Shown: positions 21,204-32,966, counted from the first letter of the stretch. The stretch is DNA of 64,000 nucleotides from Orientallactaga sibirica (GCA_036365145.1 JAEOAD010000035.1:3898501-3962500); one strand, 5' to 3'. Notes: a model not told the origin generated them from the letters alone. Program-made: numbers and translations.

Positions 21204-21261
21204 TTTCATTTAATTATAAGCACTGAATACTGACAAAATGAGAAAATGTGGTCTAACTGTT

Positions 21262-21480
21262 GGATTAGTTTTCTAGTACTCTGTAACAAATGATCCTAGA
21301 TTTAGTGGTATAAAACAACCACTTGATAACATATTTCTGTCAAAGTTCAGGTACAGAGTAACCCAGCTCTTTCCCGAGAGTCTCACAAGACATGCACCCG
21401 GGAATCAGCAGGGCTATGTTCCCTGTTGAAAGCCCTCGGGATGGATTTAATTTCATGTGCAGTCAGCTTGTTGGTAGGCG
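21262..21480 (-). mobile_element. MLT1-like MaLR fragment, antisense
   Basis: GTACTCTGTAACAAATGATC, GGTATAAAACAACCACTTG and AAGTTCAGGTACAGAG follow the reversed 3' part of an MLT1-type LTR. The 5' part of the LTR is absent. Confidence 0.5.
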
Positions 21481-21575
21481 TTGGTAGCTGGTGTGTATTT
21501 CTCTGTCTCTGTCTTCTGCTCCGGGAGAGAGAAAACGCTACCTCTGAAGGGCTTCTGCAATTGGGTCAGAGTCCA

Positions 21576-21921
21576 TGATGGTGTGGATAGAAAGTGTCCC
21601 CTCAAAAGGCTCGTGTATTGAAAACATGGCTCCAGTTGGTAGTGCTATTTTGGGAAATTCTGGAAAGGAGGGAAAGCTTAGCTGGAGGAAGTAGGTCACT
21701 GGGCACATGTCTCTGCCTCCCAGCTGTGACGAGACAACTAAGTTTGCTCCCCTCTGCCCTCCTCTGTCATGATGGTGCCCTGCCTCACCACAGCCCAGGA
21801 ACAATGGAGCTGCAGGACCACAGGCTGAAACTGCCAATATTGTGAGCCAAAAGAAATCTCTCCTACTATTAGATCATTCTGTCAGGTAATTTTGTCAGCA
21901 TAATAGAAAACTTAACTCACA
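21576..21921 (+). mobile_element. MaLR (ORR1-like) LTR, sense
   Basis: GGATAGAAAGTGTCCCCTCA, TTGGTAGTGCTATTTTGG, GCTGGAGGAAGTAGGTCACT, GTGAGCCAAAAGAAATCTCT, ending AAAACTTAACTCACA. It has the ORR1 order with many substitutions. Confidence 0.65.
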
Positions 21922-23602
21922 GAGAAAATTAGTACCAGAGAAGCGGGGTTGGTATGGTAAGTAAACCTGATCATGTGATCGTTTAGAACTGGTTTGTAGG
22001 AGAAATGTAGAAAAGTTGGGAGATGAGGGCTGGAGAAATACTCACAATGCTGTAAGGTTACTTTAATGGACACTTCTTGTGTGAGCTCAGAAGACGAAAA
22101 TGCCAACAGAAACATGAACAGTCACAACTGGGCTTATGAGGTATCAGGCGGCAATGAGGACTCTTGCCAAATGGACAAGAGGCTATGCAAAAAGCTTGTC
22201 TGCATTTCATTCATATCTTAAGGCTTTGGAGGAAGTTGAGTTTCGAGGTGATGCATGAGTTAAGCTGGTGGATAAATCTGAAGGCAGCCCAGCTCCTTCC
22301 ATGTCTTACTCATTTGAGGAAGCTTGCACTTTTTGTTTTGCTCACATGCTCTTTCTCAGTCCCCTGTGCTGAATGAAGAGCCAATAAGATATTTCTCAAT
22401 GTGGACATGAAGTTGGTAAAGTCCCAAGAATTCTGATTAGTGTGAAGTCAGTTGGGTGGGGTGGGAGAACCCCAAACAACTAAATAGATATTTTATGCAT
22501 ATGTTTTCTGTAACTTGAGGGTCTAAGTTTTGACCTCATTTTATAGGATACTGGTATCGATGGTATCAATAGCTCTCTAGTGAATTCAGTTAAAGAACCC
22601 AACCTTAAAAAAAAAACAAACCATTGCTCAAGGCAAGGAACTAACTAAGCTATATAGTCAGGCTGTTGACATAAAGAAGAAAACAAAGTTTTAGCAGAGG
22701 TGTCAGCTTTTTGGCATTGTCAGCTACAAATGTGTTGAGTTGCATTCATAGCCATCCTGGGACACATGTAGCCCCTGGGCTACAGGTTGAACTTGCCTAT
22801 CCTTAAAGAAAGACGGACTTTTTGCACATGCAAGTATTTCAGTAACTGACTGCACATACGCACTGCTACTTGTTCTTTGTAGAAGACCCAGTCAGATCAG
22901 GTTTCCATGATTCTTTGGTCCTTAGACTTTGGCATTTTTCTCTCCATTCCCTACATTACTGTCATAAAATCTTTACTAATCATAGCCAGGCTTTCCCGAT
23001 AGAAAAGATAAGGGATACTATTAGCTCTTGTTTCTATGCCCCCGCAGGACTTGGTGAGCAGAGTTATTCAACTCTGGTCATGTTCTAACAAGTTGGTGCT
23101 GGACCTGTCTGAGAGTGGATTTGATTAGCCAGAATTCCATGGCAGAGTAAGGTTTGCAGCCATTGGTCCCTGAGGTCAGTCCTAACAGACAGGGTGTCCG
23201 TCACTGTGAATCTACACAACGGAGCTACATTTGTAATGTAGACAGAACTCCTAAGTGTCCTCTCCCTGGAACATCAAAGCCCAGACAGTTCCTACTTTAA
23301 CTTTCAGGACCCTGGTCCTTTGCTATAGCTAGGTGCTAGGGATTCCCCTCAAGTGTGGAACTGTGAATATATGTACAGGGTTTCCTTTGGAAATAGTATC
23401 TGAAATAATGTAGCTATGATTTGCAGAAATGGCCTGGAAGAGCAGTCCATCTGGCTAAATAATAGTTAGGAGGCTTCATAAATATGTATGAGTTTGAGGT
23501 GTTGAAACATTGCCCTTTGTCTTAGCACTCTCATCCAGAGCCTTTGCTCTCTCTCGACGTCTTCTTGTAGAAGTATTCTGTGTGATTCCTTTTAAGGTGG
23601 GG
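21922..23602. other. Unique sequence, 1.7 kb
   Basis: No confident repeats; a small A run near 22,606-22,615. Frames of up to 72 codons show nothing. GC content is moderate to low and no CpG cluster is seen. Confidence 0.45.
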
Positions 23603-23962
23603 TGGCATAATAATTACCTTTCTCATTGCTGTGACCAAATACCCCACAAGAAGCAACTGAAGGGAGGAAGGTTTTATTTTGGCTCACAGTTCATCATGGC
23701 AGGGAAGGGCATGATGGCAGCAGCTTGCGGCAGCTGGTCACATTGTGTCCACAGTGTGGAAGCAGAGTGACACATGCTCATGCTCACCAGCTTTCTCCTT
23801 GTTCACACTGTCCAGGATCTCAGCCCATGGACTGGGACCACCCACAGAGTGGGTCTTCCCATCCTGATTCATCTAACCCAGAAAATCCCTAACATACATG
23901 CCAAGAGATTTGTTTGCTTGGTGGTTCTAAATGCTGTCAAGGCGACAACCAGAGATTAACCA
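23603..23962 (-). mobile_element. ERVL/MaLR-type LTR, antisense
   Basis: The plus-strand order is TTACCTTTCTCATTGCTGTG, GAAGGTTTTATTTTGGCTCA, CAGCCCATGGACTGGGACCA, ending TTCTAAATGCTGTCAAGGCG and AGATTAACCAGAGG. Reversed, this begins GGTTAATCTCT and ends near GAAAGGTAATTATT. The copy at 47,421 belongs to the same group. Confidence 0.65.
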
Positions 23963-24351
23963 GAGGTACAGAAACCGGAACTAGCTATGAATTTCACATT
24001 GATTTCCGCTGCTCAACTGTGCCCATCTTCTCAGGTGAATAAGGGGATGAGTCCATTGATAACATTTTAAACCAGAAATACCAAGTCAAGAAAATCATCT
24101 GAAATAACCTCTCTCTTCCACTTGTTCCTATTGAGATCATAAAACAATCCAGTGATTCCTTGAAGATCTGCTTTTTTCTTGTCTTAGTTCCACAAATTTG
24201 CCATTGTTGTCACTAAAACCCAGCTTCATGACACCACTCTTTGGGTCTATTTAAAGTTTTTATGTGTATGCCCTTTCAATCCCAACTCAGCTCATTTTCT
24301 CTTGTGTTCCAGCCTGCACAACCATTGGTTTGATAGAAATGAATTCACTTG
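23963..24351. other. Unique sequence
   Basis: Nothing recognised. Confidence 0.5.
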
Positions 24352-24590
24352 GGGCTGGAGAGAGAGATGGCTCATCAGTTAAAGGTGCTTTCTTGCAAAG
24401 CCTGATGGCCCAGGTTTGATTCCCTAGTACCCATATATAAACAGATGCACAAAGTGGTATATGCATCTGGAGTTTGTTTGCAATGTCACAATGTCCTGTT
24501 GTGTTCATTCTCTTTCTTGATCTTGCTCAAACAAACAAATGAAGAATGAAATAAATAAACAAACAGACAAATAAACAAATATTTAAAAAA
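24352..24590 (+). mobile_element. tSINE, sense
   Basis: GGGGCTGGAGAGAGAGATGG head with a 4-base GAGA insertion, GGTTTGATTCC B box, CAGATGCACAAAGTGGTATA body, and an (AAAC)/(AAAT)-rich tail to 24,590. Confidence 0.9.
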
Positions 24591-25660
24591 CCTGCATCTA
24601 CTGGTGAGTCCCACATAGCTCTGCAACCCAACTCAGAACCTCATATTACTTCCAATATTTTCTTCCCTTTTGGGATCTATCACTTGGTGAATGACACTGT
24701 CTTTCATCACTTACTCACTGTTGAAAAGCATACAAGATTCCTCCTTTATCTAGTCCCCATTCAGTCTTCAAGTCCATAAAATTCTGTCTCTCTAAATCCT
24801 CTTTTCTATTATCAATTTCCACAAATATGTAGAAGCAATACCATTTTATAACTCACAAGCCTCTTACCCACCTTTCCTGGCTCTATGTTCCTAAGCCTGG
24901 AGCTTCTTTCTAACAGACAAATCTTGTGTTTCTCCTCTACCTCTCTTCTTTAATAATTCCAGTTTCAACAATTAGAATTTAATCTTTCTTCATGATCCAG
25001 CCTAATTCTAAACTGTTCATCAACTACTATTATCTCTCTTGAATTTCCTTTCTTTTCCTTAAATTTTTTTTTCTTTTAAGGATGGCACCTTGCACATGAT
25101 TCCTAAAGACAAGACAACTTGATGGAAATGACTCTCCAAATAAATATCAGACACACTCTCCTATGTTTGTGCCGCCTGAAGAATTTTCTCCATAGTGCTA
25201 CAACTCCTTCTTCCCAGGCAGAGGTTGGCAGAACCTTGCTCCCGCGTTACTTAGCACCAACTTCAGAAAAGCAGAGCCCACCCTGCAGTGCAGGCTGACC
25301 AGCTTCCCTGTCTGTCCACTGGACTATGAACACCTGCAGGCTGAGAATGCCAGCTTTCCATCTTGGCACCTTCTAGGCCCTGTACACAACACGTGCTCAC
25401 AATCGATTTCTGAGTACTGAGAGAGAGTAGAGCGCCTTTCATACTTCTTTGGTGGATTAATCATAACCACGATTAAACACTTCTATTTTTTCTGGTGCTG
25501 AGGCTGGAGCAGGGACAGGAACCACTTCCTCTCAACAATTCTGAGAGCTTCCATTCAGCCCCGACTCTTCTGTCCCTCTCTGCACATTAGCTCTCTTTGG
25601 CTTTTGAGAAGATGAGGGAAGTTGAATTGGGAAGAGAGTGAGAGTGTCTGAGTGAAGAGC
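24591..25660. other. Unique sequence, 1.1 kb
   Basis: Pyrimidine-rich on the plus strand (24,650-25,080), otherwise ordinary. No repeat or gene recognised. Confidence 0.45.
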
Positions 25661-25665
25661 GAGCG

Positions 25666-25699
<34 letters not shown>
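25661..25699. repeat. (GA)n microsatellite
   Basis: GAGCGAGCGA lead-in followed by about 17 GA units, directly beside an LTR. Confidence 0.95.
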
Positions 25700-25703
<4 letters not shown>

Positions 25704-25721
25704 ATTGAGATTCTTCCTGGC

Positions 25722-26077
25722 TGTCACAGTTAGCTTCATGTTGTAGGGATGAACTTCCAAATCAGGCACACTATGGGCAGAAGGGATTTATTGAAACTTA
25801 CAAATCCAGGGGAAGATCTATAATGAGAAAAGAGGCTGGCCTTCTTTCACAGGTCCATGCACAGAGAAATACCGCCACCAGCACCATAAGCCAGCACACT
25901 CCAGGAACCCCAGGCAGAGCTCAAGCACTCTGTGTACGTTCTGTCTGGAATTCCAGATCCACCCCCACACCTTAGGCTCTGCCCAGTGATACCTCCTCCA
26001 GCCAGGTAGCTAGAAATCCAAGCAGCTTTAATAAAACTGCTGAATCTATTGGGGGAACATCCATTCAAACTTCCACA
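25722..26077 (-). mobile_element. MaLR-type solo LTR, antisense, perfect 5-bp TSD
   Basis: The plus strand runs from TGTCACAGTTAGCTTCATGT to ATTCAAACTTCCACA. A perfect 5-bp TSD (CTGGC) lies at 25,717-25,721 and 26,078-26,082. It is 356 bp long and of the same subfamily as 8,966 and 62,855. Confidence 0.9.
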
Positions 26078-26189
26078 CTGGCTACTGTGAAGCATCAGAG
26101 CTATGGCTCCATGGCAACAAGGCTGCTCCCGGCATCCTTGGTTTGAGTTCCACACTTCCGGCTGCCAAAAGGTAGGTGGTTCTCTTAAG

Positions 26190-26317
26190 TGCTGCCTGAG
26201 GCCAGCTGCATGATTTGCAAGTCCCACTGAAAGATGAAAATGTGACCCCCTTTGTTAAAAATTTGCTGAGTTTTTTAGACAGTGATGACACAGCATTAAG
26301 CCTCAGTGGAGCCTTCA
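26190..26317. mobile_element. Ancient DNA-transposon-like repeat, source of the minisatellite
   Basis: The phrases GCATGATTTGCAAGTCCCAC, TGAAAGATGAAAATGTGACC and GATGACACAGCATTAAGCCT match a widespread old mammalian repeat I know only by sequence, probably a short inverted-terminal DNA transposon. Its continuation in other mammals (GGGGCCCTGTGCGACTGCAC) lines up with the first minisatellite unit. Family name not assigned. Confidence 0.45.
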
Positions 26318-29300
26318 GAGTTGGGGCTCTGAGTGATGGCACTGGGTGTCACTTGTGTGAGTTGGGGCTCTGAGTGATGGCACTGGGTGTCACTTGTGTG
26401 AGCTGGGGCTCTGAGTGATGGCACTGGGTGTCACTTGTGTGAGCTGGGGCTCTGAGTGATGGCACTGGGTGTCACTTGTGTGAGTTGGGGCTCTGAGTGA
26501 TGGCACTGGGTGTCACTTGTGTGAGTTGGGGCTCTGAGTGATGGCACTGGGTGTCACTTGTGTGAGTTGGGGCTCTGAGTGATGGCACTGGGTGTCACTT
26601 GTGTGAGCTGGGGCTCTGAGTGATGGCACTGGGTGTCACTTGTGTGAGTTGGGGCTCTGAGTGATGGCACTGGGTGTCACTTGTGTGAGTTGGGGTTCTG
26701 AGTGATGGCACTGGGTGTCACTTGTGTGAGTTGGGGCTCTGAGTGATGGCACTGGGTGTCACTTGTGTGAGTTGGGGCTCTGAGTGATGGCACTGGGTGT
26801 ACTTGTTCGAGTTGGGGCTCTGAGTGATGGCACTGGGTGTACTTGTTCGAGTTGGGGCTCTGAGTGATGGCACTGGGTGTCACTTGTGTGAGTTGGAGCT
26901 CTGCGTGATGGCACTGGGTGTCACTTGTGTGAGTTGGGGTTCTGCGTGATGGCACTGGGTGTCACTTGTTCGAGTTGGGGCTCTGAGTGATGGCACTGGG
27001 TGTCACTTGTGTGAGTTGGGGCTCTGAGTGATGGCACTGGGTGTCACTTGTGTGAGTTGGGGCTCTGAGTGATGGCACTGGGTGTCACTTGTGTGAGATG
27101 GGGCTCTGAGTGATGGCACTGGGTGTCACTTGTGTGAGCTGGGGCTCTGAGTGATGGCACTGGGTGTCACTTGTGTGAGCTGGGGCTCTGAGTGATGGCA
27201 CTGGGTGTACTTGTGTGAGCTGGGGCTCTGAGTGATGGCACTGGGTGTCACTTGTGTGAGTTGGGGCTCTGAGTGATGGCACTGGGTGTCACTTGTGTGA
27301 GTTGGGGCTCTGAGTGATGGCACTGGGTGTCACTTGTGTGAGCTGGGGCTCTGAGTGATGGCACTGGGTGTACTTGTGTGAGCTGGGGCTCTGAGTGATG
27401 GCACTGGGTGTCACTTGTGTGAGCTGGGGCTCTGAGTGATGGCACTGGGTGTACTTGTGTGAGCTGGGGCTCTGAGTGATGGCACTGGGTGTCACTTGTG
27501 TGAGTTGGGGCTCTGAGTGATGGCACTGGGTGTCACTTGTGTGAGATGGGGCTCTGAGTGATGGCACTGGGTGTACTTGTTTGAGTTGGGGCTCTGAGTG
27601 ATGGCACTGGGTGTCACTTGTGTGAGATGGGGCTCTGAGTGATGGCACTGGGTGTCACTTGTGTGAGTTGGGGCTCTGAGTGATGGCACTGGGTGTCACT
27701 TGTGTGAGTTGGCGTGATGGCACTGGGTGTACTTGTTCGAGTTGGGGCTCTGAGTGATGGCACTGGGTGTCACTTGTGTGAGTTGGGGCTCTGAGTGATG
27801 GCACTGGGTGTCACTTGTGTGAGCTGGGGCTCTGAGTGATGGCACTGGGTGTCACTTGTGTGAGTTGGGGCTCTGAGTGATGGCACTGGGTGTCACTTGT
27901 GTGAGTTGGGGCTCTGAGTGATGGCACTGGGTGTCACTTGTGTGAGTTGGGGCTCTGAGTGATGGCACTGGGTGTCACTTGTGTGAGTTGGAGCTCTGCG
28001 TGATTGCACTGGGTGTACTTGTTCGAGTTGGGGCTCTGAGTGATGGCACTGGGTGTCACTTGTGTGAGCTGGGGCTCTGAGTGATGGCACTGGGTGTCAC
28101 TTGTGTGAGATGGGGCTCTGAGTGATGGCACTGGGTGTACTTGTTCGAGTTGGGGCTCTGAGTGATGGCACTGGGTGTCACTTGTGTGAGTTGGGGCTCT
28201 GAGTGATGGCACTGGGTGTCACTTGTGTGAGTTGGGGCTCTGAGTGATGGCACTGGGTGTCACTTGTGTGAGTTGGGGCTCTGAGTGATGGCACTGGGTG
28301 TACTTGTTCGAGTTGGGGCTCTGAGTGATGGCACTGGGTGTCACTTGTGTGAGCTGGGGCTTTGAGTGATGGCACTGGGTGTCACTTGTGTGAGTTGGAG
28401 CTCTGCGTGATGGCACTGGGTGTCACTTGTGTGAGTTGGAGCTCTGCGTGATGGCACTGGGTGTCACTTGTGTGAGTTGGGGTTCTGAGTGATGGCACTG
28501 GGTGTACTTGTTCGAGTTGGGGCTCTGAGTGATGGCACTGGGTGTCACTTGTGTGAGTTGGGGCTCTGCGTGATGGCACTGGGTGTACTTGTTCGAGTTG
28601 GGGCTCTGAGTGATGGCACTGGGTGTCACTTGTGTGAGTTGGGGCTCTGAGTGATGGCACTGGGTGTCACTTGTGTGAGTTGGGGCTCTGAGTGATGGCA
28701 CTGGGTGTCACTTGTGTGAGTTGGAGCTCTGCGTGATGGCACTGGGTGTACTTGTTCGAGTTGGGGCTCTGAGTGATGGCACTGGGTGTCACTTGTGTGA
28801 GTTGGGGTTCTGCGTGATGGCACTGGGTGTCACTTGTTCGAGTTGGGGCTCTGAGTGATGGCACTGGGTGTCACTTGTGTGAGTTGGGGCTCTGAGTGAT
28901 GGCACTGGGTGTCACTTGTGTGAGCTGGGGCTCTGAGTGATGGCACTGGGTGTCACTTGTGTGAGTTGGAGCTCTGCGTGATGGCACTGGGTGTACTTGT
29001 TCGAGTTGGGGCTCTGAGTGATGGCACTGGGTGTCACTTGTGTGAGTTGGGGCTCTGAGTGATGGCACTGGGTGTCACTTGTGTGAGTTGGAGCTCTGCG
29101 TGATGGCACTGGGTGTAGAGTTGGGGCTCTGAGTGATGGCACTGGGTGTCACTTGTGTGAGCTGGGGCTCTGAGTGATGGCACTGGGTGTCACTTGTGTG
29201 AGTTGGAGCTCTGAGTGATGGCACTGGGTGTCACTTGTGTGAGTTGGGGTTCTGCGTGATGGCACTGGGTGTCACTTGTTCGAGTTGGGGCTCTGAGTGA

Positions 29301-30050
29301 TGGCACTGGGTGTCACTTGTGTGAGTTGGGGCTCTGAGTGATGGCACTGGGTGTCACTTGTGTGAGATGGGGCTCTGAGTGATGGCACTGGGTGTCACTT
29401 GTGTGAGTTGGAGCTCTGAGTGATGGCACTGGGTGTCACTTGTGTGAGCTGGGGCTCTGAGTGATGGCACTGGGTGTCACTTGTGTGAGTTGGAGCTCTG
29501 CGTGATGGCACTGGGTGTACTTGTTGAGTTGGGGCTCTGAGTGATGGCACTGGGTGTCACTTGTGTGAGTTGGGGTTCTGAGTGATGGCACTGGGTGTCA
29601 CTTGTGTGAGCTGGGGCTCTGAGTGATGGCACTGGGTGTCACTTGTGTGAGTTGGGGCTCTGAGTGATGGCACTGGGTGTACTTGTTCGAGTTGGGGCTC
29701 TGAGTGATGGCACTGGGTGTCACTTGTGTGAGTTGGGGCTCTGAGTGATGGCACTGGGTGTCACTTGTGTGAGTTGGGGCTCTGAGTGATGGCACTGGGT
29801 GTCACTTGTGTGAGTTGGGGCTCTGAGTGATGGCACTGGGTGTACTTGTTCGAGTTGGGGCTCTGAGTGATGGCACTGGGTGTCACTCGTGTGAGTTGGG
29901 GTTCTGAGTGATGGCACTGGGTGTACTTGTTCGAGTTGGGGCTCTGAGTGATGGCACTGGGTGTCACTCGTGTGAGTTGGGGCTCTGAGTGATGGCACTG
30001 GGTGTACTTGTTCGAGTTGGGGCTCTGAGTGATGGCACTGGGTGTCCCTT
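26318..30050. repeat. Minisatellite, ~92 units of 41 (or 40) bp
   Basis: The unit begins GAGTTGGGGCTCTGAGTGAT (26,318-26,337), continues GGCACTGGGTG and ends with TCACTTGTGT (41 bp) or TACTTGTTC (40 bp). Reading every unit I count 92. Variable sites are position 4 (T; C in about 17 units; A in 5), position 8 (A in about 10), position 10 (T in about 7) and position 15 (C in about 12). Variants are linked: 8 of 10 units with A8 also have C15. About 16 units carry the 40-bp tail or a close form. One unit (27,714-27,736) has an internal deletion, and one near 29,116 has lost its tail. The last unit degrades at about 30,047. Because 41 is not divisible by 3 the units rotate through all frames, so the many minus-strand open frames (HSEPQLTQVTPSAITQSPNS-like) are artefacts. 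Confidence 0.97.
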
Positions 30051-30249
30051 GCGCTGCCAGCTTTCCTGCTCCTGCTGGCGAGTGCGAGGACCCAGCTTTG
30101 GTGAGGACCTTTTTGTCTTTGTAGCACGCATCTTTTAAAATCTCATTTGTTTATATAGAGGCTCCAAAACACCTTTTGGACACTCAAAAAAGGATTTGGA
30201 AATATAAAAGTGCTGACAGGCCTATTGTTTACTTAAGAAATAAATGGCG

Positions 30250-30495
30250 GGGGCTGGAGAGATGGCTTAGCAGTTAAGTGCTTGCCTGAGAAGCCTAAGG
30301 ACACCAGTTTGAGGCTCGATTCCCCAAGACCTACGTAGGCCAGATGCACAAGGGGGCTCATGCATCAGGAGTTCGTTTGCAGTGGCTGGAGGCCCTGGTG
30401 CATTTATTTTATCTCTCTCTCTGCCTCTTTGTCTCTCTGTCTGTTGCTCTCAAATAAATAAATAAAAATAAACAAAAAAAAATTTTAAAAAGGAA
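30250..30495 (+). mobile_element. tSINE, sense
   Basis: GGGGCTGGAGAGATGGCTTA, GAGGCTCGATTCCCC (extended B-box region), GGCCAGATGCACAAGGGGGC, CT-rich segment and AAATAAATAAATAAA tail. Confidence 0.93.
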
Positions 30496-31324
30496 AAAAA
30501 TGGCAAATACAAGTGCTTTTTGTATCCCTCTTCTCTCAAAAATAACTAGTTTTCTGATAAATTCCCAAGGTTTATCCCTAATAAAGACGAGTTTTGATGC
30601 AATGCAAGGGGGATTTTTAAAAAAGTGAGTGACAGAATTTTGTGAGACTCAGGGTTAAGCTACTCCAGCAGGCTGGGAAGGAGTCCGACTTTGGCCTTTT
30701 GTGTTTGTTTTGTTATTTATGTTTTCCTCATCCCAAACCCACCTTCCTTCTTGCCTCTCTGTGCAACATGTCCCCACCTGTAAATGTGCCTTCTGCCATA
30801 CGAGGCACTAAGATCTCTGCACCAGGTCAAATTTCCTTCTCCCTCATAGATACCCTGGGTCACAGGGCTGGGGATTTAACAGGCCAATTGAGTCATCACT
30901 TTGGATGTTTTCAGTTGAGTAGACTCTGGAGAACACCAAAGACAGGTCTCTAGAGAGGCAGAATACCTGTCAGAGAAGGACAAAGATCTATATTTAAAAG
31001 CCAGAATAAAATATACTCAAAGACGAGTATGTGGCAAACCCACATTTGTGAGCTATAAAGAGAGACCGTGGGTGGGGGGGGGAGAGCTTTGCTTCGACCC
31101 CATGTAGCTGTGAGGCTATAAGAAGGGCTTCACAAAGCAGGAAATATGGTGAACATTTTCCCAGTGAGGGTGTGGCCTGCACAGTGGGCACTGGACTCTG
31201 GAGTTGTTCTACACGATGATAATAATTAACAAGCTAATAGTTTGCATGCTCTCCCTGCTTTCAAAACATGAACGTCCCTTCCAGCTTTGCACATGCTTTA
31301 GATGACTCGTATAGATCACGCAGA
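30496..31324. other. Unique sequence
   Basis: A 103-codon plus frame (30,642-30,953) has no recognised domain. G run near 31,072-31,083. No repeats identified. Confidence 0.45.
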
Positions 31325-31395
31325 GGGCTGGGGGTGGGTAACTCCGTGCTAGAGAGCCTGCAGGTCATGGGTTCCATTTCCAGCATGGCAAACAT
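31325..31395 (+). mobile_element. Diverged ID element, sense
   Basis: GGGCTGGGGGTGGGTAACTC, GTGCTAGAGAGCCTG and GGGTTCCATTTCCAGCATGG resemble an ID head with substitutions. Confidence 0.55.
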
Positions 31396-31412
31396 AAGTA
31401 GAAATCCATGCA

Positions 31413-31750
31413 GGGCTGGAAAAGATGGCTCAGTGGCTAAAGACACTTGTTCCACAAGCCTGCTGACCTGAATTCAATCCCCAGCACACACATAAAGCCA
31501 GATGAAAAATGGTACGAGTGTCTGTAATCCCAGTGAATGTACAGCAATGGGAGACACAGCCAAGGAGACTCCCCAAGCTCAGATTGGATAGGTTAGCCTT
31601 CCCAGTGGCTAAAACCAAGACAGACATTGTCTCAAAGAAGGTGGAAGGAGAGGAGGACCTATGGCCTGAGTTTGTCCCTTGACCTCCACATGCACTCTGC
31701 AGCATGCATGCACCCCCCCCACACACAAATAAAAAACTAGATTAAAAAAT
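31413..31750 (+). mobile_element. B4-type composite SINE, sense
   Basis: Head GGGCTGGAAAAGATGGCTCA, ATTCAATCCCCAGCACACAC, B1-like GTCTGTAATCCCAGTGAATG, then GACCTCCACATGCACTCTGC and an A-rich tail. Complete layout. Confidence 0.8.
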
Positions 31751-32423
31751 AAAAGCTCTGCTCCCTCTTAAAAAGCCATGGAGAGCTTGTAACGTCAACG
31801 AAGACTGTTGTCAATGGCTGCATAACAGCAGCCCTAACAGAAGGAGCTTAGAGCTGGCTTTTGGTAGGACTTTGATCTGAACTGACTGGAGTAAAAGAAG
31901 CCAACACATCCCTAATTGCCTGACCAGACACTTGCAGCAGAAGCCTCTCAGCTTATGTGCACAGTATGGGTGCCGACGGCCAATAAGAGTTTCTCAGCAC
32001 TGAGAGCAATTGCGAATTTGACTCCTGCTTGGGGGTGGGGGCGCAAAATTGCTCTGGCCTAATTACTGTTAAAAACAGATGATGATAAAAATGAACTCGG
32101 CCCCAGTGAGTCATTGTGTAAGGATTCACATTACAGAGACAGCCTTGTGGGGGGGGGGATGGGGAGGACAGACCCTGAGAGACATCAAGGACTCCAGAGA
32201 ACATCCTAGAAGAGCCTGTGTCTGGTTCCCAGCAACTTAGAGCAAGATAACTTGTTCAGCCTGCAAGCGGCTTTTCATTAGTCTCTTCCATTAATAAACA
32301 CACTCAGCAGCCATATGGAAGTAGGAGCCACAGCCCCAGTTCCTCCCAAAATAGAGCATTCTTAATTGTGCTTACTTCACTTCCTTCAGAAGCACTCTTC
32401 GGCTTTGTAAAATTTAAAAAATA

Positions 32424-32424
<1 letters not shown>
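31751..32424. other. Unique sequence
   Basis: A G9 run at 32,150-32,158. Frames up to 83 codons carry no domain. Nothing else recognised. Confidence 0.45.

Positions 32425-32454
<30 letters not shown>
32425..32454. repeat. (GT)n microsatellite
   Basis: About 15 GT units at the 5' edge of a reversed B3/B4 SINE, probably its expanded tail. Confidence 0.95.
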
Positions 32455-32456
<2 letters not shown>

Positions 32457-32457
<1 letters not shown>

Positions 32458-32715
32458 ATGCATGACGTGTGTGGAGATCAGAGGACAATGTCAAAGGGTC
32501 CACACTCTTCTTCCACCTTCTTTGAGACAAATGAACACCAATTTAGCTGCCCTGCAAGCTTTAGATTCTCTGACTCATAGTCATAGGCACATTGGCATCA
32601 TGGATATGGGCACCACTGTTGGCATCTGGCTTTATGTGAGTGCCGCAGAACCAAACTCAGGTGGGCAGCCTTTGTAAACAAGTGCCTTTAACTGCTGAGC
32701 CATTTCCCCAGGCCA
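32457..32715 (-). mobile_element. B3/B4-type SINE, antisense
   Basis: GTGTGGAGATCAGAGGACAA, a diverged centre, then GCAGAACCAAACTCAGGTGG and the reversed head TTTAACTGCTGAGCCATTTC. Confidence 0.65.
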
Positions 32716-32754
32716 GGGAAATGCTTTTCTTTCCTTTTCCTTTTTTTTTTTTTT

Positions 32755-32966
32755 AAAAAAATTTATTTATTTATTTGTGAGAGAAAGAGGGAGAGAGAGA
32801 GATAAAGAGAGAGGATGGGCACACCTGGGCCTCCAGCCACTGCAAATGAACTCCAGATGCATGTGCCACCCTGTGCTTCTGGTTGATATGGGAACTGGGG
32901 AATCAGACCTGGGTCCTTAGGCTTCGCAGGCAAGTGCCTCAACCACTGAGCCATCTATCCAGCCTG
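32755..32966 (-). mobile_element. tSINE, antisense
   Basis: TTTATTTATTTATTTGTGAG tail side, CCAGATGCATGTGCCACCC body, and CCACTGAGCCATCTATCCAG reversed head. Confidence 0.93.

Noticed and set aside
26318..30050. Many minus-strand frames of 65-135 codons with repeats such as HSEPQLTQVTPSAITQSPNS
   Set aside because: The same peptides appear in shifted frames because 41 is not a multiple of 3, and every start is the repeat's own CAT. No flanking exon, signal or splice sites support a repetitive protein.
26318..30050. CRISPR-like array
   Set aside because: Units are head-to-tail without unique spacers, in a vertebrate genome.
26318..30050. G-quadruplex array on the plus strand
   Set aside because: Each unit has only one GGGG and one GGG run, separated by about 19 bases, too far apart for a canonical quadruplex.
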